This document shows positions 1 to 8,750 of a stretch of DNA of 64,000 nt, piece by piece. The notes beneath the pieces were generated by a model that saw only the letters and a list, made by a program, of their open reading frames with translations, had not been told where the DNA came from and searched no databases. A program made the translations under genes and the position numbers. Within the stretch, counting starts at the first letter, position 1, and each line of letters opens with the position of its first letter. The stretch comes from Halomonas sp. SSL-5 (GTDB lineage Bacteria; Pseudomonadota; Gammaproteobacteria; Pseudomonadales; Halomonadaceae): positions 1 through 64,000 of the forward strand of contig NZ_JAUYWF010000003.1 of the NCBI RefSeq assembly GCF_030708455.1. Reading direction: 5' to 3'.

Positions 1-77
1 GGACCGGTAGTTCAGTTGGTTAGAATGCCGGCCTGTCACGCCGGAGGTCGCGGGTTCGAGTCCCGTCCGGTCCGCCA
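1..77 (+). tRNA. tRNA-Asp (GTC)
   Basis: Full cloverleaf: acceptor arms GGACCGG and CCGGTCC pair, the TTCGAGTC T-loop is present and CCA is encoded. The anticodon loop CTGTCAC gives anticodon GTC (Asp). The gene starts at the first base of the window, so its promoter is not visible. It is identical to the copy at 209-285. Confidence 0.97.
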
Positions 78-128
78 TCAAGGCCTGGCAGTTTGCTTGA
101 GAAAGTGCAGTATCTTGTGCGATTGCGT

Positions 129-205
129 GGGTGATTAGCTCAGTTGGTTAGAGCACCAGCCTCACATGCTGGGGGTCACTGGTTCGAATCCGGTATCACC
201 CACCA
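129..205 (+). tRNA. tRNA-Val (CAC)
   Basis: Acceptor arms GGGTGAT and ATCACCC pair, followed by A and an encoded CCA. The anticodon stem CCAGC/GCTGG encloses the loop CTCACAT, giving anticodon CAC (Val, codon GTG). It lies between two identical tRNA-Asp genes and ends three bases before the second one, so the three are probably cut from one transcript. Confidence 0.96.
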
Positions 206-208
206 CGC

Positions 209-285
209 GGACCGGTAGTTCAGTTGGTTAGAATGCCGGCCTGTCACGCCGGAGGTCGCGGGTTCGAGTCCCGTCCGGTCCGCCA
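209..285 (+). tRNA. tRNA-Asp (GTC), second copy
   Basis: Identical in sequence to the gene at 1-77, with encoded CCA and anticodon GTC. It is the last gene of the Asp-Val-Asp cluster and is followed by a hairpin at 304-331. Confidence 0.97.
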
Positions 286-303
286 ATGTCGCCACGAATT
301 CCT

Positions 304-335
304 GAAGCCCCGGGCCAGTGCTCGGGGCTTCTTCG
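304..335 (+). terminator. Probable terminator of the tRNA cluster
   Basis: A 9-bp perfect stem GAAGCCCCG/CGGGGCTTC (304-312 and 323-331) with a 10-nt loop is followed by a short TTC tail. The T-tract is weak, but the place directly after the last tRNA fits a terminator. Nothing else is recognised before fadH at 533. Confidence 0.6.
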
Positions 336-532
336 TATGCGTCAGGCATGCTGCGCAGCGCCCGATAGCCTCCCCGCCTCCGGTGCCAGCCCTTTCTCTC
401 CGCTTTCTCGCCATGGACAACGACGCTGGCCTCGCCCCCGCGGTCTTTGCTTTGCACCCTTGCGTCAGCTGTCATACAGTTGTTTGAATTCGGCCCGATG
501 ACAACTTCCCCGACAATGACCGGAGCCTCGCC

Positions 533-2545
533 ATGACCGCCTTTCCTCACCTCTTCCAGCCCCTCGTGCTTGGTCACCTGACCCTGCCCAACCGGGTGCT
601 GATGGGCTCCATGCATACCAATCTGGAGGAGGCGCCGGATGGCTTCGAGCGCCTGGCGGCCTTCTACGTCGAACGCGTCCGGGAGGGGGTCGGGCTGATC
701 GTCACCGGCGGCATCGCTCCCAACCCCGAGGGGGCGGTGTTCCAGGGGGCGGCGACCCTGGAGCGTGAGGAGCAGCTGGGCGACCACCGCCGGGTGGTGG
801 AGGCGGTGCATGACCAGGGCGGTCGGATCTGCATGCAGATCCTTCACGCCGGGCGCTACGCCTATACGCCGGAGCCGGTGGCCCCCTCGGCGATCCAGGC
901 ACCCATCAACCCCTTCGCCCCCCGGGCGCTGGCCGCCGATGAGGTGGAACGCCAGATCGACGATTACGTGCGCTGCGCCACGCTTGCCAGGCGGGCCGGC
1001 TACGATGGCGTGGAGGTGATGGGCTCCGAGGGCTACCTGATCAACCAGTTCATCTGCCGGCGCACCAACCACCGCGATGATGCCTGGGGCGGCAGCTTCG
1101 CGAACCGCATCCGTTTCCCGCTGGAGATCGTGCGGCGCATCCGCGAGGCGGTGGGGGATGACTTCCTGGTGATCTTCCGGCTGTCGATGATCGATCTGGT
1201 GGAGGAGGGCAGCACCCATGACGAGGTGGTGGCCCTGGCCAGGGCGATCGAGGCGGCCGGCGCCGACGCGCTCAACACCGGCATCGGCTGGCACGAGGCC
1301 CGGGTGCCCACCATCGTCACCAGCGTGCCCCGGGCGGCCTTCACCGAGGTGACCCGGCGGCTGAAGGGGGAGGTCTCCCTGCCGCTGATCGCCACCAATC
1401 GCATCAACATGCCCGAGGTCGCCGAACGGGTGCTGGCCGAGGGTCATGCCGACATGGTCAGCATGGCGCGGCCCTTCCTCGCCGATCCGGCCTGGATCAG
1501 CAAGGCCGCGGCGGGGCGCAGCGACGAGATCAACACCTGCATCGCCTGCAACCAGGCCTGCCTCGACCATACCTTCGCCGGCAAGCTGACCTCCTGCCTG
1601 GTCAATCCGCGGGCCGGTCACGAGACCGAGCTGGTCATCGAGCCGGCGATGGCGCCGCGCCGCATCGCCGTGGTGGGCGGCGGGCCGGCGGGCCTGGCCG
1701 CGGCACTGACCGCTGCCGAGCGCGGTCACGCGGTCACCCTCTTCGAGCGGGATGGCGAACTCGGCGGCCAGTTCCATCATGCCCGCCAGATTCCCGGCAA
1801 GGAGGAGTTCGCCGAGACCCTGCGCTACTTCCGGGTGATGCTCGACAAGCGCGGCGTCGAGGTGCGGCTCAACTGCGCCGCGGAGGTGGCCACGCTTGCC
1901 GGTTTCGACGCCGTGGTGCTGGCCAGCGGGGTGCGCCCGCGCCGGCTCGAACTTCCCGGCAGCGACCATCCCAAGGTGATGGGCTACCCCGAGGCTATCC
2001 AGCATCCCGAGCGGGTGGGGCCGAGGGTGGCGATCATCGGGGCGGGAGGCATCGGCTTCGATGTCGCCGAGCGGCTGACCCAGGTCGGCCAGCCGTCGCT
2101 GGATGCCGAGGCCTGGTGCGAGGAGTGGGGCGTGGATCTCGCCGTCACTGCGCCGGGCGGGCTCAAGGCGCCGCGTCACCCCGAGGCGGCGCGGCGGGTC
2201 TTCCTGCTGCAGCGCAAGACCAGCAAGCCCGGCAAGGGCCTCGGCAAGACCACCGGCTGGGTGCATCGCGCCTCGCTCCGGCAGCGTGGGGTGGAGACCC
2301 TGGCCGGCTGCGAATATCGGCATATCGATGATGCCGGCCTGCATATTCGGCATGCCGACCAGTCGCGCCTGCTGGAGGTCGATACGGTGGTGGTCTGTGT
2401 CGGCCAGGAGTCGGTGTGCGAACTCCACGCGCCGCTGCGCGAGGCCGGGGTGACGGTGCATCTGATCGGTGGCGCCCTCGAGCCAGGTGAGCTCGACGCC
2501 AAGCGTGCCATTGACCAGGGTACCCGGGTAGCCGCCATGCTCTGA
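533..2545 (+). CDS. fadH: NADPH-dependent 2,4-dienoyl-CoA reductase FadH
   Basis: A 670-residue protein, the usual length for bacterial FadH, which reduces 2,4-dienoyl-CoA during beta-oxidation of unsaturated fatty acids. The first ~330 residues are an Old Yellow Enzyme-type FMN barrel. The linker carries the 4Fe-4S cysteines C336, C339, C343 and C355 (C-x2-C-x3-C-x11-C). The second half starts with a GGGPAGL dinucleotide-binding loop near residue 382 and has a second GAGGIGFD loop near residue 506, as in the FAD/NADPH domains of the family. The ATG at 533 follows a GGAG ribosome-binding site. The gene stands alone between two hairpins. A related trimethylamine-dehydrogenase-type oxidoreductase is the main alternative, but length and cysteine spacing favour FadH. 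Confidence 0.9.
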   Translation: MTAFPHLFQPLVLGHLTLPNRVLMGSMHTNLEEAPDGFERLAAFYVERVREGVGLIVTGGIAPNPEGAVFQGAATLEREEQLGDHRRVVEAVHDQGGRICMQILHAGRYAYTPEPVAPSAIQAPINPFAPRALAADEVERQIDDYVRCATLARRAGYDGVEVMGSEGYLINQFICRRTNHRDDAWGGSFANRIRFPLEIVRRIREAVGDDFLVIFRLSMIDLVEEGSTHDEVVALARAIEAAGADALNTGIGWHEARVPTIVTSVPRAAFTEVTRRLKGEVSLPLIATNRINMPEVAERVLAEGHADMVSMARPFLADPAWISKAAAGRSDEINTCIACNQACLDHTFAGKLTSCLVNPRAGHETELVIEPAMAPRRIAVVGGGPAGLAAALTAAERGHAVTLFERDGELGGQFHHARQIPGKEEFAETLRYFRVMLDKRGVEVRLNCAAEVATLAGFDAVVLASGVRPRRLELPGSDHPKVMGYPEAIQHPERVGPRVAIIGAGGIGFDVAERLTQVGQPSLDAEAWCEEWGVDLAVTAPGGLKAPRHPEAARRVFLLQRKTSKPGKGLGKTTGWVHRASLRQRGVETLAGCEYRHIDDAGLHIRHADQSRLLEVDTVVVCVGQESVCELHAPLREAGVTVHLIGGALEPGELDAKRAIDQGTRVAAML

Positions 2546-2566
2546 GCGCTGCCTGGTCGTCCTTGC

Positions 2567-2599
2567 GCGGGCCTGCCGTCGTCGTGATGGCAGGCCCGC
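2567..2599 (+). terminator. Hairpin terminator after fadH
   Basis: An 11-bp perfect inverted repeat GCGGGCCTGCC/GGCAGGCCCGC with an 11-nt loop starts 22 bases after the fadH stop. No long T-run follows, so termination strength is uncertain. Confidence 0.6.
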
Positions 2600-2708
2600 T
2601 GCGTTGAATACCCGGCGCACGGAGATGTCGAACCATGAGTCCGTGGTGGGCTCATAGGGATACAGCCAAGCGTTGACTGGATGTCAGTCGAGAGTGTGCC
2701 GGGCTGAC

Positions 2709-2715
2709 CTACGCT
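2709..2715 (+). promoter_or_regulatory. Possible sigma-S type -10 element upstream of prkA
   Basis: CTACGCT resembles the extended -10 of RpoS-dependent promoters (CTAyACT) and lies 65 bases before the prkA start. The orthologous yeaGH operon of E. coli is known to be stress/RpoS-regulated. The assignment here rests on one short motif. Confidence 0.3.
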
Positions 2716-2780
2716 GAAGGTGACCCTGTTCTCGAGCGCCCGCGTGCCGGCGCCGAGCCATCGGGCTTAAGGAGGCATCG

Positions 2781-4703
2781 ATGAGCATCTTTGACCATGT
2801 GCAGAACCGTTTCGCCCGCGTCCAGCAGGAGGAGATGAGCCTGCAGGAGTATCTGGAGCTGTGTCGCGACGAGCCACTGGCCTATGCCTCGGCCGCCGAG
2901 CGCATGCTTCAGGCGATCGGCGAGCCGGAGGTCATCGACACGGCCAAGGACCCGCGGCTGTCACGCATCTTCTCCAACAAGGTGATTCGCCGCTACCCGG
3001 CGTTTGCCGAGTTCTACGGCATGGAGGAGGCGATCGAGCAGATCGTCGCCTACTTCCGCCATGCCGCCCAGGGGCTGGAGGAGCGCAAGCAGATCCTCTA
3101 TCTGCTGGGGCCGGTGGGCGGCGGCAAGTCGTCGCTGGCCGAGCGCCTCAAGCTGTTGATGGAGAAGGTGCCCTTCTATGCCATCAAGGATTCGCCCGTC
3201 TACGAGTCGCCGCTGGGGCTGTTCTCGCCGGAGGAGGATGGCGAGCTGCTGGAGAAGGAATACGGGGTTCCAAGCCGCTACCTGAAGAGCGTGATGTCGC
3301 CCTGGGCGGCCAAGCGCCTCAAGGAGTACGGTGGCGACATCAGCCAGTTCCGGGTGGTGCGCCTCTACCCCTCGCGGCTCAACCAGATCGCCATCTCCAA
3401 GACCGAGCCCGGCGACGAGAACAACCAGGACATCTCCTCGCTGGTGGGCAAGGTGGATATCCGCCAGCTCGAGCTCTACTCCCAGGACGACCCGGACGCC
3501 TACAGCTTCTCCGGCGGCCTGTGCCGAGCCAACCAGGGGCTGATGGAGTTCGTCGAGATGTTTAAGGCGCCGATCAAGGTGCTGCATCCGCTGCTGACCG
3601 CGACCCAGGAGGGTAACTACAACCCCACCGAGGGCATGGGGGCGATCCCCTTCGAGGGCGTGGTGCTGGCCCACTCCAACGAGAGCGAGTGGCAGACCTT
3701 CCGCAACAACCGTAACAACGAGGCCTTCCTGGACCGGGTCTATATGGTCAAGGTGCCCTACTGCCTGCGGGTGTCGGAAGAGATCAATATCTACAGGAAG
3801 CTGCTGGAGCACTCGTCGCTGGCTGAGGCCCCCTGCGCGCCGGACACCCTGCGCATGCTGGCGCAGTTTTCGGTGCTCTCGCGGCTCAAGGAGCCGGAGA
3901 ACTCCAGCATCTACTCCAAGATGCGGGTCTACGATGGCGAGAACCTCAAGGACACCGACCCCAAGGCCAAGTCGATTCAGGAGTACCGCGACTCCGCCGG
4001 CGTCGACGAGGGCATGGATGGGCTCTCTACCCGCTTCGCCTTCAAGATCCTGTCCAAGGTGTTCAACTTCGACAGCCACGAGGTGGCGGCCAACCCGGTG
4101 CACCTGCTCTACGTGCTGGAGCAGCGCCTGGAACAGGAGCAGCTGCCGCGCGAGACCTTCGAGCGCTACCTGCGCTTCATCAAGGAGTTCCTGGCGCCAC
4201 GCTACGTGGACTTCATCGGCAAGGAGATCCAGACCGCCTATCTGGAGTCCTACTCCGAGTACGGCCAGAACATCTTCGACCGCTACGTCACCTACGCCGA
4301 CTTCTGGATCCAGGATCAGGAGTACCGCGACCCCGAGACCGGCGAGTTCCTCGACCGCCAGGCCCTCAACGAGGAGCTGGAGAAGATCGAGAAGCCCGCG
4401 GGCATCTCCAATCCCAAGGACTTCCGCCACGAGGTGGTCAACTTCGTGCTGCGGGCGCGTGCCCAGAACAACGGCATGAACCCCAGCTGGCAATCCTACG
4501 AGAAGCTGCGCGGGGTGATCGAGCACAAGATGTTCGCCAATACCGAGGAGCTGCTGCCGGTGATCTCCTTCAACGCCAAGGCCTCCAGCGCCGACCAGAA
4601 GAAGCACGAGGACTTCGTGGCGCGCATGGTGGAGCGTGGCTACACCGAGAAACAGGTGCGCCTGCTCTCCGAGTGGTACCTGCGGGTGCGCAAGTCACAG
4701 TAG
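2781..4703 (+). CDS. prkA: PrkA-family serine protein kinase (YeaG-like)
   Basis: A 640-residue protein matching the full length of the PrkA/YeaG family: an AAA-type ATPase module followed by a C-terminal kinase-like domain. The Walker A motif GPVGGGKSS is at residues 110-118. It is first in a three-gene operon with a YeaH/UPF0229 protein and a SpoVR-family protein, a set widely conserved in proteobacteria and linked to stationary phase and nutrient stress. The start has a strong AAGGAGG ribosome-binding site about 6 bases upstream. In the family PrkA phosphorylates partner proteins; the substrates in this organism are unknown. Confidence 0.93.
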   Translation: MSIFDHVQNRFARVQQEEMSLQEYLELCRDEPLAYASAAERMLQAIGEPEVIDTAKDPRLSRIFSNKVIRRYPAFAEFYGMEEAIEQIVAYFRHAAQGLEERKQILYLLGPVGGGKSSLAERLKLLMEKVPFYAIKDSPVYESPLGLFSPEEDGELLEKEYGVPSRYLKSVMSPWAAKRLKEYGGDISQFRVVRLYPSRLNQIAISKTEPGDENNQDISSLVGKVDIRQLELYSQDDPDAYSFSGGLCRANQGLMEFVEMFKAPIKVLHPLLTATQEGNYNPTEGMGAIPFEGVVLAHSNESEWQTFRNNRNNEAFLDRVYMVKVPYCLRVSEEINIYRKLLEHSSLAEAPCAPDTLRMLAQFSVLSRLKEPENSSIYSKMRVYDGENLKDTDPKAKSIQEYRDSAGVDEGMDGLSTRFAFKILSKVFNFDSHEVAANPVHLLYVLEQRLEQEQLPRETFERYLRFIKEFLAPRYVDFIGKEIQTAYLESYSEYGQNIFDRYVTYADFWIQDQEYRDPETGEFLDRQALNEELEKIEKPAGISNPKDFRHEVVNFVLRARAQNNGMNPSWQSYEKLRGVIEHKMFANTEELLPVISFNAKASSADQKKHEDFVARMVERGYTEKQVRLLSEWYLRVRKSQ

Positions 4704-4754
4704 CCCGACGCCGCGCCGTGGCGGCAGACCCCCGCGGCGCGCAGGAGAGTTGCC

Positions 4755-6041
4755 ATGAGCTACTTCATCGATCGGCGGGCGAATGCCAAGCACAAGAGCG
4801 CGGTCAACCGCCAGCGCTTCCTCGACCGCTATCGCACCCATATCAAGCGTTCCGTGGAGGAGGCGGTCAATCGCCGCTCGATCACCGACATGGAGCGCGG
4901 CGAGAAGGTCTCGATCCCCGCCCGCGATATCTCGGAGCCGGTGTTCCAGCACGGTTCCGGGGGGCGGCGGCGCATCATCGCCCCGGGCAACAAGGAGTTC
5001 GTCGAGGGCGACCGCCTGCGCCGTCCCGGCGGTGGCAGCGGCGGTAATGGGGCGGGGGAGGGGGGCGCCTCGAACCAGGGCGAGGGGGTGGACGAGTTCG
5101 CCTTCACCCTCTCCCGGGAGGAGTTCCTCGACTTCGTCTTCGACGGCCTGGAGCTGCCCCACCTGGAGCGCAAGGCGCTGGTGGATCTCGACGAGGTGCG
5201 CCCGGTGCGCGCCGGGGTCTCCAAGGAGGGCGTCCCGGCGCGGATCAATATCGTGCGCTCCATGCGCGAGGCCCATGCCCGGCGCATCGCCATGCGCGCA
5301 CCCATACGGCGAGCCCTGCGCGAGGCCCGCGAGGCGCTGGAGGCCGAGGAGCGCAAGGACCCGGTGCTGCGCAACCCGGCGCGCATCAATGAGCTCAGGG
5401 CCGAGGTGGAGCGCCTCGAGAAGCGCCTCGAGGCGGTGCCCTTCATCGATACCTACGACCTGCGCTACAACCACCTGGTCAACCAGCCTCAGCCCTCCAG
5501 CAAGGCGGTGATGTTCTGCGTGATGGACGTCTCCGGTTCCATGACCCAGGCCCACAAGGACATCGCCAAGCGCTTCTTCCTGTTGCTCTACCTGTTCCTG
5601 GAGCGCAACTACGAGAAGGTCGAGCTGGTCTTCGTGCGCCACCATACCGCCGCCCGGGAGGTCGACGAGGAGGAGTTCTTCTACTCCCGGGAGACCGGCG
5701 GCACCATCGTCTCCAGTGCCCTGTCGTTGGTCGACGAGATCATCGCCGAGCGCTACCCGCCGGGGCAGTGGAACCTCTACGTGGCCCAGGCCTCGGACGG
5801 CGATAACTGGGACGATGACTCGGTGGCCTGCCGCGACCTGCTGATCAAGCGGCTGATGCCGCGGCTGCAGTACTTCACCTACGTGGAGATCACGCCCCAC
5901 GCCCACCAGGCGCTGTGGGAGGAGTACGAGAGCGTGGCCGCCGAGTTTCCGGCGCGCTTCGCCATGCGCCAGATCGTCGAGGCCGGAGATATCTATCCGG
6001 TGTTCCGCGAGCTGTTCAAGCGCCGCGTCGTCGGCGGCTGA
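4755..6041 (+). CDS. yeaH: YeaH/UPF0229 family protein, partner of PrkA
   Basis: A 428-residue protein of the UPF0229 family. The N-terminal part is basic, followed by a glycine-rich linker near residues 90-112. The C-terminal half contains a von Willebrand A-like stretch with the MIDAS-type DVSGSMT motif near residue 258, which suggests metal-dependent protein binding. It starts 51 bases after prkA behind a GGAG site and is probably cotranscribed. The biochemical role is not established; the PrkA-YeaH-SpoVR linkage suggests that the kinase acts with or through this protein. Confidence 0.9.
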   Translation: MSYFIDRRANAKHKSAVNRQRFLDRYRTHIKRSVEEAVNRRSITDMERGEKVSIPARDISEPVFQHGSGGRRRIIAPGNKEFVEGDRLRRPGGGSGGNGAGEGGASNQGEGVDEFAFTLSREEFLDFVFDGLELPHLERKALVDLDEVRPVRAGVSKEGVPARINIVRSMREAHARRIAMRAPIRRALREAREALEAEERKDPVLRNPARINELRAEVERLEKRLEAVPFIDTYDLRYNHLVNQPQPSSKAVMFCVMDVSGSMTQAHKDIAKRFFLLLYLFLERNYEKVELVFVRHHTAAREVDEEEFFYSRETGGTIVSSALSLVDEIIAERYPPGQWNLYVAQASDGDNWDDDSVACRDLLIKRLMPRLQYFTYVEITPHAHQALWEEYESVAAEFPARFAMRQIVEAGDIYPVFRELFKRRVVGG

Positions 6042-6068
6042 GGGCCGGACCGCGGCCGAGGAGGCAAG

Positions 6069-7625
6069 ATGACCCGACGCAAGCCCATCGCCACGGGGTC
6101 CGACTGGAACTTCGAGATACTCACCGAGTTCGAGCGGGAGATCGCGCGGCTGGCGGACGAGTATCGCCTGGATACCTACCCCAACCAGATCGAGCTGATC
6201 ACCTCCGAGCAGATGATGGATGCCTACGCCAGCGTGGGCATGCCGGTGGGCTATCACCACTGGTCCTTCGGCAAGCAGTTCCTGGCCGTGGAGCAGGCCT
6301 ACCGCCGCGGCCAGATGGGCCTGGCCTACGAGCTCGTCATCAACTCCGACCCCTGCATCGCCTACCTGATGGAGGAGAACACCCTGATGATGCAGGTGCT
6401 GGTGATGGCCCACGCCTGCTATGGCCACAACTCCTTCTTCAAGGGCAACTACCTGTTTCGCACCTGGACCGATGCGGGCTCGATCATCGACTACCTGGTG
6501 TTCGCCCGGAAATATATCGCCGAGTGCGAGGAGCGTCACGGGGTCGCCGCGGTGGAGCAGCTGCTGGATGCCTGCCACGCCCTGCAGAACTACGGCGTCG
6601 ATCGTTACAAGCGCCCCTCGCCGATCTCCGCCGAGGAGGAGGTGCGCCGCCAGAAGGAGCGCGAGGAGCTCCTGCAGGCCCAGGTCAACACCCTGTGGCG
6701 CACCATCCCCGGGCGCCCCTCGGCGGAGGCGCTGGGCGCCGAGCAGGACACCGAGGACCCGCTGGGCCTGCACGCCGGCGGCCGCTACCCGTCGGAGCCC
6801 CAGGAGAACCTGCTCTACTTCATCGAGAAGAATGCGCCGCTGCTGGCACCGTGGCAGCGCGAAGTGGTGCGCATCGTGCGCAAGCTGGCGCAGTACTTCT
6901 ACCCCCAGCGCCAGACCCAGGTGATGAACGAGGGGTGGGCGACCTTCTGGCACTACACCCTGATGAACCGGCTCTATGAGGAGGGAGCGGTGGATGAGGG
7001 GCTGATGCTGGAGTTCCTGCAGTCCCACACGGCGGTGGTGCAACAGCCCGCCTTCGACAGCCCCTACTTCAGCGGCATCAACCCCTATGCGCTGGGCTTC
7101 GCCATCTTCAGTGACCTGCGGCGCCTGTGCGAGGCGCCCACCGAGGAGGACCGCCGCTGGTTTCCCGATACCGCCGGCAGCGACTGGCGCGAGACCCTGG
7201 AGTTCGCCATGAAGAACTTCAAGGATGAGTCCTTCATCCAGCAGTTCCTGTCGCCCAGGGTGATCCGCGACCTCAAGCTGTTCATGGTGGTCGACGATGA
7301 TCAGGAGGAGATGCTGGAGGTGACGGCGATCCACGACGAGCGAGGCTATCGACGCATCCGCGAGGCGCTGGCGGCTCACTACGCCCTGTCCGTGCGTGAG
7401 CCCAATATCCAGGTCTATTCGGCGGACATCCGCGGCGATCGCTCGCTGACCCTGCGCCATGTCCAGGACGAGCGCCGCCCGCTGGCGCGCAGCGTCTATC
7501 CGGTGATCCGCCACCTGCATCAGCTGTGGGGCTTCCCGGTGCGCCTGGAGTCGGTCCAGGAGGAGCATGTGGTGCGGCGCTACCAGTGGCCGCTGCCGGA
7601 CGAGGAGGAGGCCGAACGCGCCTGA
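6069..7625 (+). CDS. SpoVR-family protein (YcgB-like)
   Basis: A 518-residue SpoVR/YcgB homologue, the third gene of the prkA operon, starting 27 bases after yeaH with a GAGGAGGC site. The conserved NEGWATFWHYTLMNRLYEEG stretch near residues 284-303, with its histidine and glutamates, is typical of the family. The Bacillus namesake affects spore cortex formation, but the proteobacterial proteins occur in non-spore-formers, and their function is unknown apart from linkage to PrkA. A strong hairpin closes the operon. Confidence 0.92.
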   Translation: MTRRKPIATGSDWNFEILTEFEREIARLADEYRLDTYPNQIELITSEQMMDAYASVGMPVGYHHWSFGKQFLAVEQAYRRGQMGLAYELVINSDPCIAYLMEENTLMMQVLVMAHACYGHNSFFKGNYLFRTWTDAGSIIDYLVFARKYIAECEERHGVAAVEQLLDACHALQNYGVDRYKRPSPISAEEEVRRQKEREELLQAQVNTLWRTIPGRPSAEALGAEQDTEDPLGLHAGGRYPSEPQENLLYFIEKNAPLLAPWQREVVRIVRKLAQYFYPQRQTQVMNEGWATFWHYTLMNRLYEEGAVDEGLMLEFLQSHTAVVQQPAFDSPYFSGINPYALGFAIFSDLRRLCEAPTEEDRRWFPDTAGSDWRETLEFAMKNFKDESFIQQFLSPRVIRDLKLFMVVDDDQEEMLEVTAIHDERGYRRIREALAAHYALSVREPNIQVYSADIRGDRSLTLRHVQDERRPLARSVYPVIRHLHQLWGFPVRLESVQEEHVVRRYQWPLPDEEEAERA

Positions 7626-7679
7626 CCCGGTGCGGCACGCCTGTCACTGGCTGTTGCCCTTTTGCCTTCCTTCAACGAC

Positions 7680-7705
7680 AGGACCCGCGCCGTGGCGCGG
7701 GTCCT
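7680..7705. terminator. Bidirectional terminator between the SpoVR gene and hip
   Basis: A 12-bp perfect stem (AGGACCCGCGCC and its complement) with a very short loop sits between two convergent genes, so it probably ends transcription from both sides. Confidence 0.75.
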
Positions 7706-7740
7706 CACCTATGCCGAGTGGCGGCCGGGCCGCCCGGGCA

Positions 7741-8055
7741 TCAGCTCTGGGCGGTCCAGGACTGGCACCAGCCCGCCGGCTCGACGCTGTTCTGGGGGAA
7801 CAGCTGGCAGCCATTGGTGTCGGCCTGGAAGAACATGCAGTTGTCGCAGCGCTCGCCTTCCGCGTAGGCAGGGTGGTCGGCGGCCTCGGTGGCATCCACG
7901 ACGTAGTTGAGGGCCTGGGCCTGGTCGGCGGAAGGGTCCAGCGGCGGCAGGTCCTGGGCGAAGGCGTTCTTGGACAGGATGCCGGCACCCAGCGGCAGGG
8001 CGGCCATGCCCAGCAGGCTGTTACGCATGAAGTCACGACGGCTGTGGTTAGCCAT
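7741..8055 (-). CDS. High-potential iron-sulfur protein (HiPIP)
   Basis: A 104-residue precursor. The N-terminus has a twin-arginine signal (SRRDFMRN followed by a hydrophobic stretch ending AFA near residue 33), so the protein is exported folded to the periplasm. Cysteines C70, C73, C83 and C97 in the pattern C-x2-C-x9-C-x13-C bind the 4Fe-4S cluster, and the GWCQSW end is typical. HiPIPs are soluble high-potential electron carriers between membrane complexes and terminal oxidases or reductases; the partner is not encoded nearby. A GGAG-type site precedes the ATG. The gene is monocistronic. Confidence 0.95.
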   Translation of the reverse strand: MANHSRRDFMRNSLLGMAALPLGAGILSKNAFAQDLPPLDPSADQAQALNYVVDATEAADHPAYAEGERCDNCMFFQADTNGCQLFPQNSVEPAGWCQSWTAQS

Positions 8056-8361
8056 GGAATCTCCTTATGTCTCGTTTCCAGTCACGGTCGGGCACTTGCC
8101 CGCTATCCTCGGGTGGTATTCCACCTCTCGGGATTCCGACAGTCGGCTGCCGGTAGAGTTCGTCACATCATGGTAGTCAAGGCGCCTCGCATGTGCGACC
8201 ACGCGGCGGCACCCGCGACGGCGTGTCGCAGCCGCGGTGCCGGCCAAGGAGCGATTCTTCCCGGCCCCCGGCGCTGATATACTCGCTGTCAGATGCCAGG
8301 CAGTCGTCGATGACTGCCTGCCGCCCACTCCGCCCCCGGGGCGCAAGCTGGAGAGAGCCCG
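8056..8361 (+). promoter_or_regulatory. Intergenic region with promoter-like -10 and leader hairpin
   Basis: This 306-base gap separates divergent genes. A TATACT hexamer at 8278-8283 has only a weak TTCTTC partner 17 bases upstream. Shortly downstream, in what would be the leader of the Lrp-like gene, an 8-bp perfect hairpin AGGCAGTC/GACTGCCT (8298-8319) is followed by a C-rich run. No gene was recognised here. The hairpin could affect translation or stability of the downstream mRNA; that is a guess. Confidence 0.4.
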
Positions 8362-8637
8362 ATGCAGAATGCCGTGATCCTGATCAATGCCGAGAAGGGA
8401 CAGGTCAAGTCGGTGGCCGAGCGCCTGGCCGACGTGGAGGGGATCAGCGAAGTCTACTCCACCTGTGGCCGCTATGACCTGGTCGCCATCGCCCGCACCC
8501 GTGACTTCGAGAGCCTGGCGGAGCTGGTCACCGGGCGTCTCAATGCGGTGGAGGGCATCCGCGAGACCGAGACCCTCAATGCCATGCAGGTGCACTCCCG
8601 CCACGATCTGGAGACCATGTTCTCGCTGGGCTGGTAG
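8362..8637 (+). CDS. Stand-alone Lrp/AsnC effector-binding (RAM) domain protein
   Basis: A 91-residue protein that matches only the C-terminal ligand-binding half of Lrp/AsnC regulators (beta-alpha-beta-beta-alpha-beta fold; VILINAEKGQ at the start, the YDLVAIAR strand near residue 38). It has no helix-turn-helix. Such single-domain members form oligomers that bind amino acids; some are thought to modulate full-length Lrp proteins. It is preceded by a GAGAGAGCCC site and the leader hairpin at 8298-8319. The ligand and target are unknown. Confidence 0.85.
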   Translation: MQNAVILINAEKGQVKSVAERLADVEGISEVYSTCGRYDLVAIARTRDFESLAELVTGRLNAVEGIRETETLNAMQVHSRHDLETMFSLGW

Positions 8638-8750
8638 CCTGTGCGGCCGCTCGCCGCCACCGGCGTCGCGGCGGCCTGTGATCTTCCTGCTGTTGTTCTG
8701 CCTCCTGACCGCAGCCCTCTTTTGACCTTCTACCGGAAAGCCATTCACGG

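Noticed and set aside
129-205. tRNA-Val gene read as tRNA-Met (CAT in the anticodon loop)
   Set aside because: The 7-base loop is CTCACAT, whose middle three bases are CAC; the CAT lies one or two positions 3' and is not the anticodon.
176-2620. Long open frame on the minus strand across fadH (814 codons)
   Set aside because: It is a shadow of fadH in a high-GC genome: low-complexity Gly/His/Arg-rich product, no domain, and the plus-strand frame is a clear enzyme. The same holds for the long antisense frames across yeaH/SpoVR (4695-7568), cluster 1 mnhA (29507-32464) and lptD (49537-51771).
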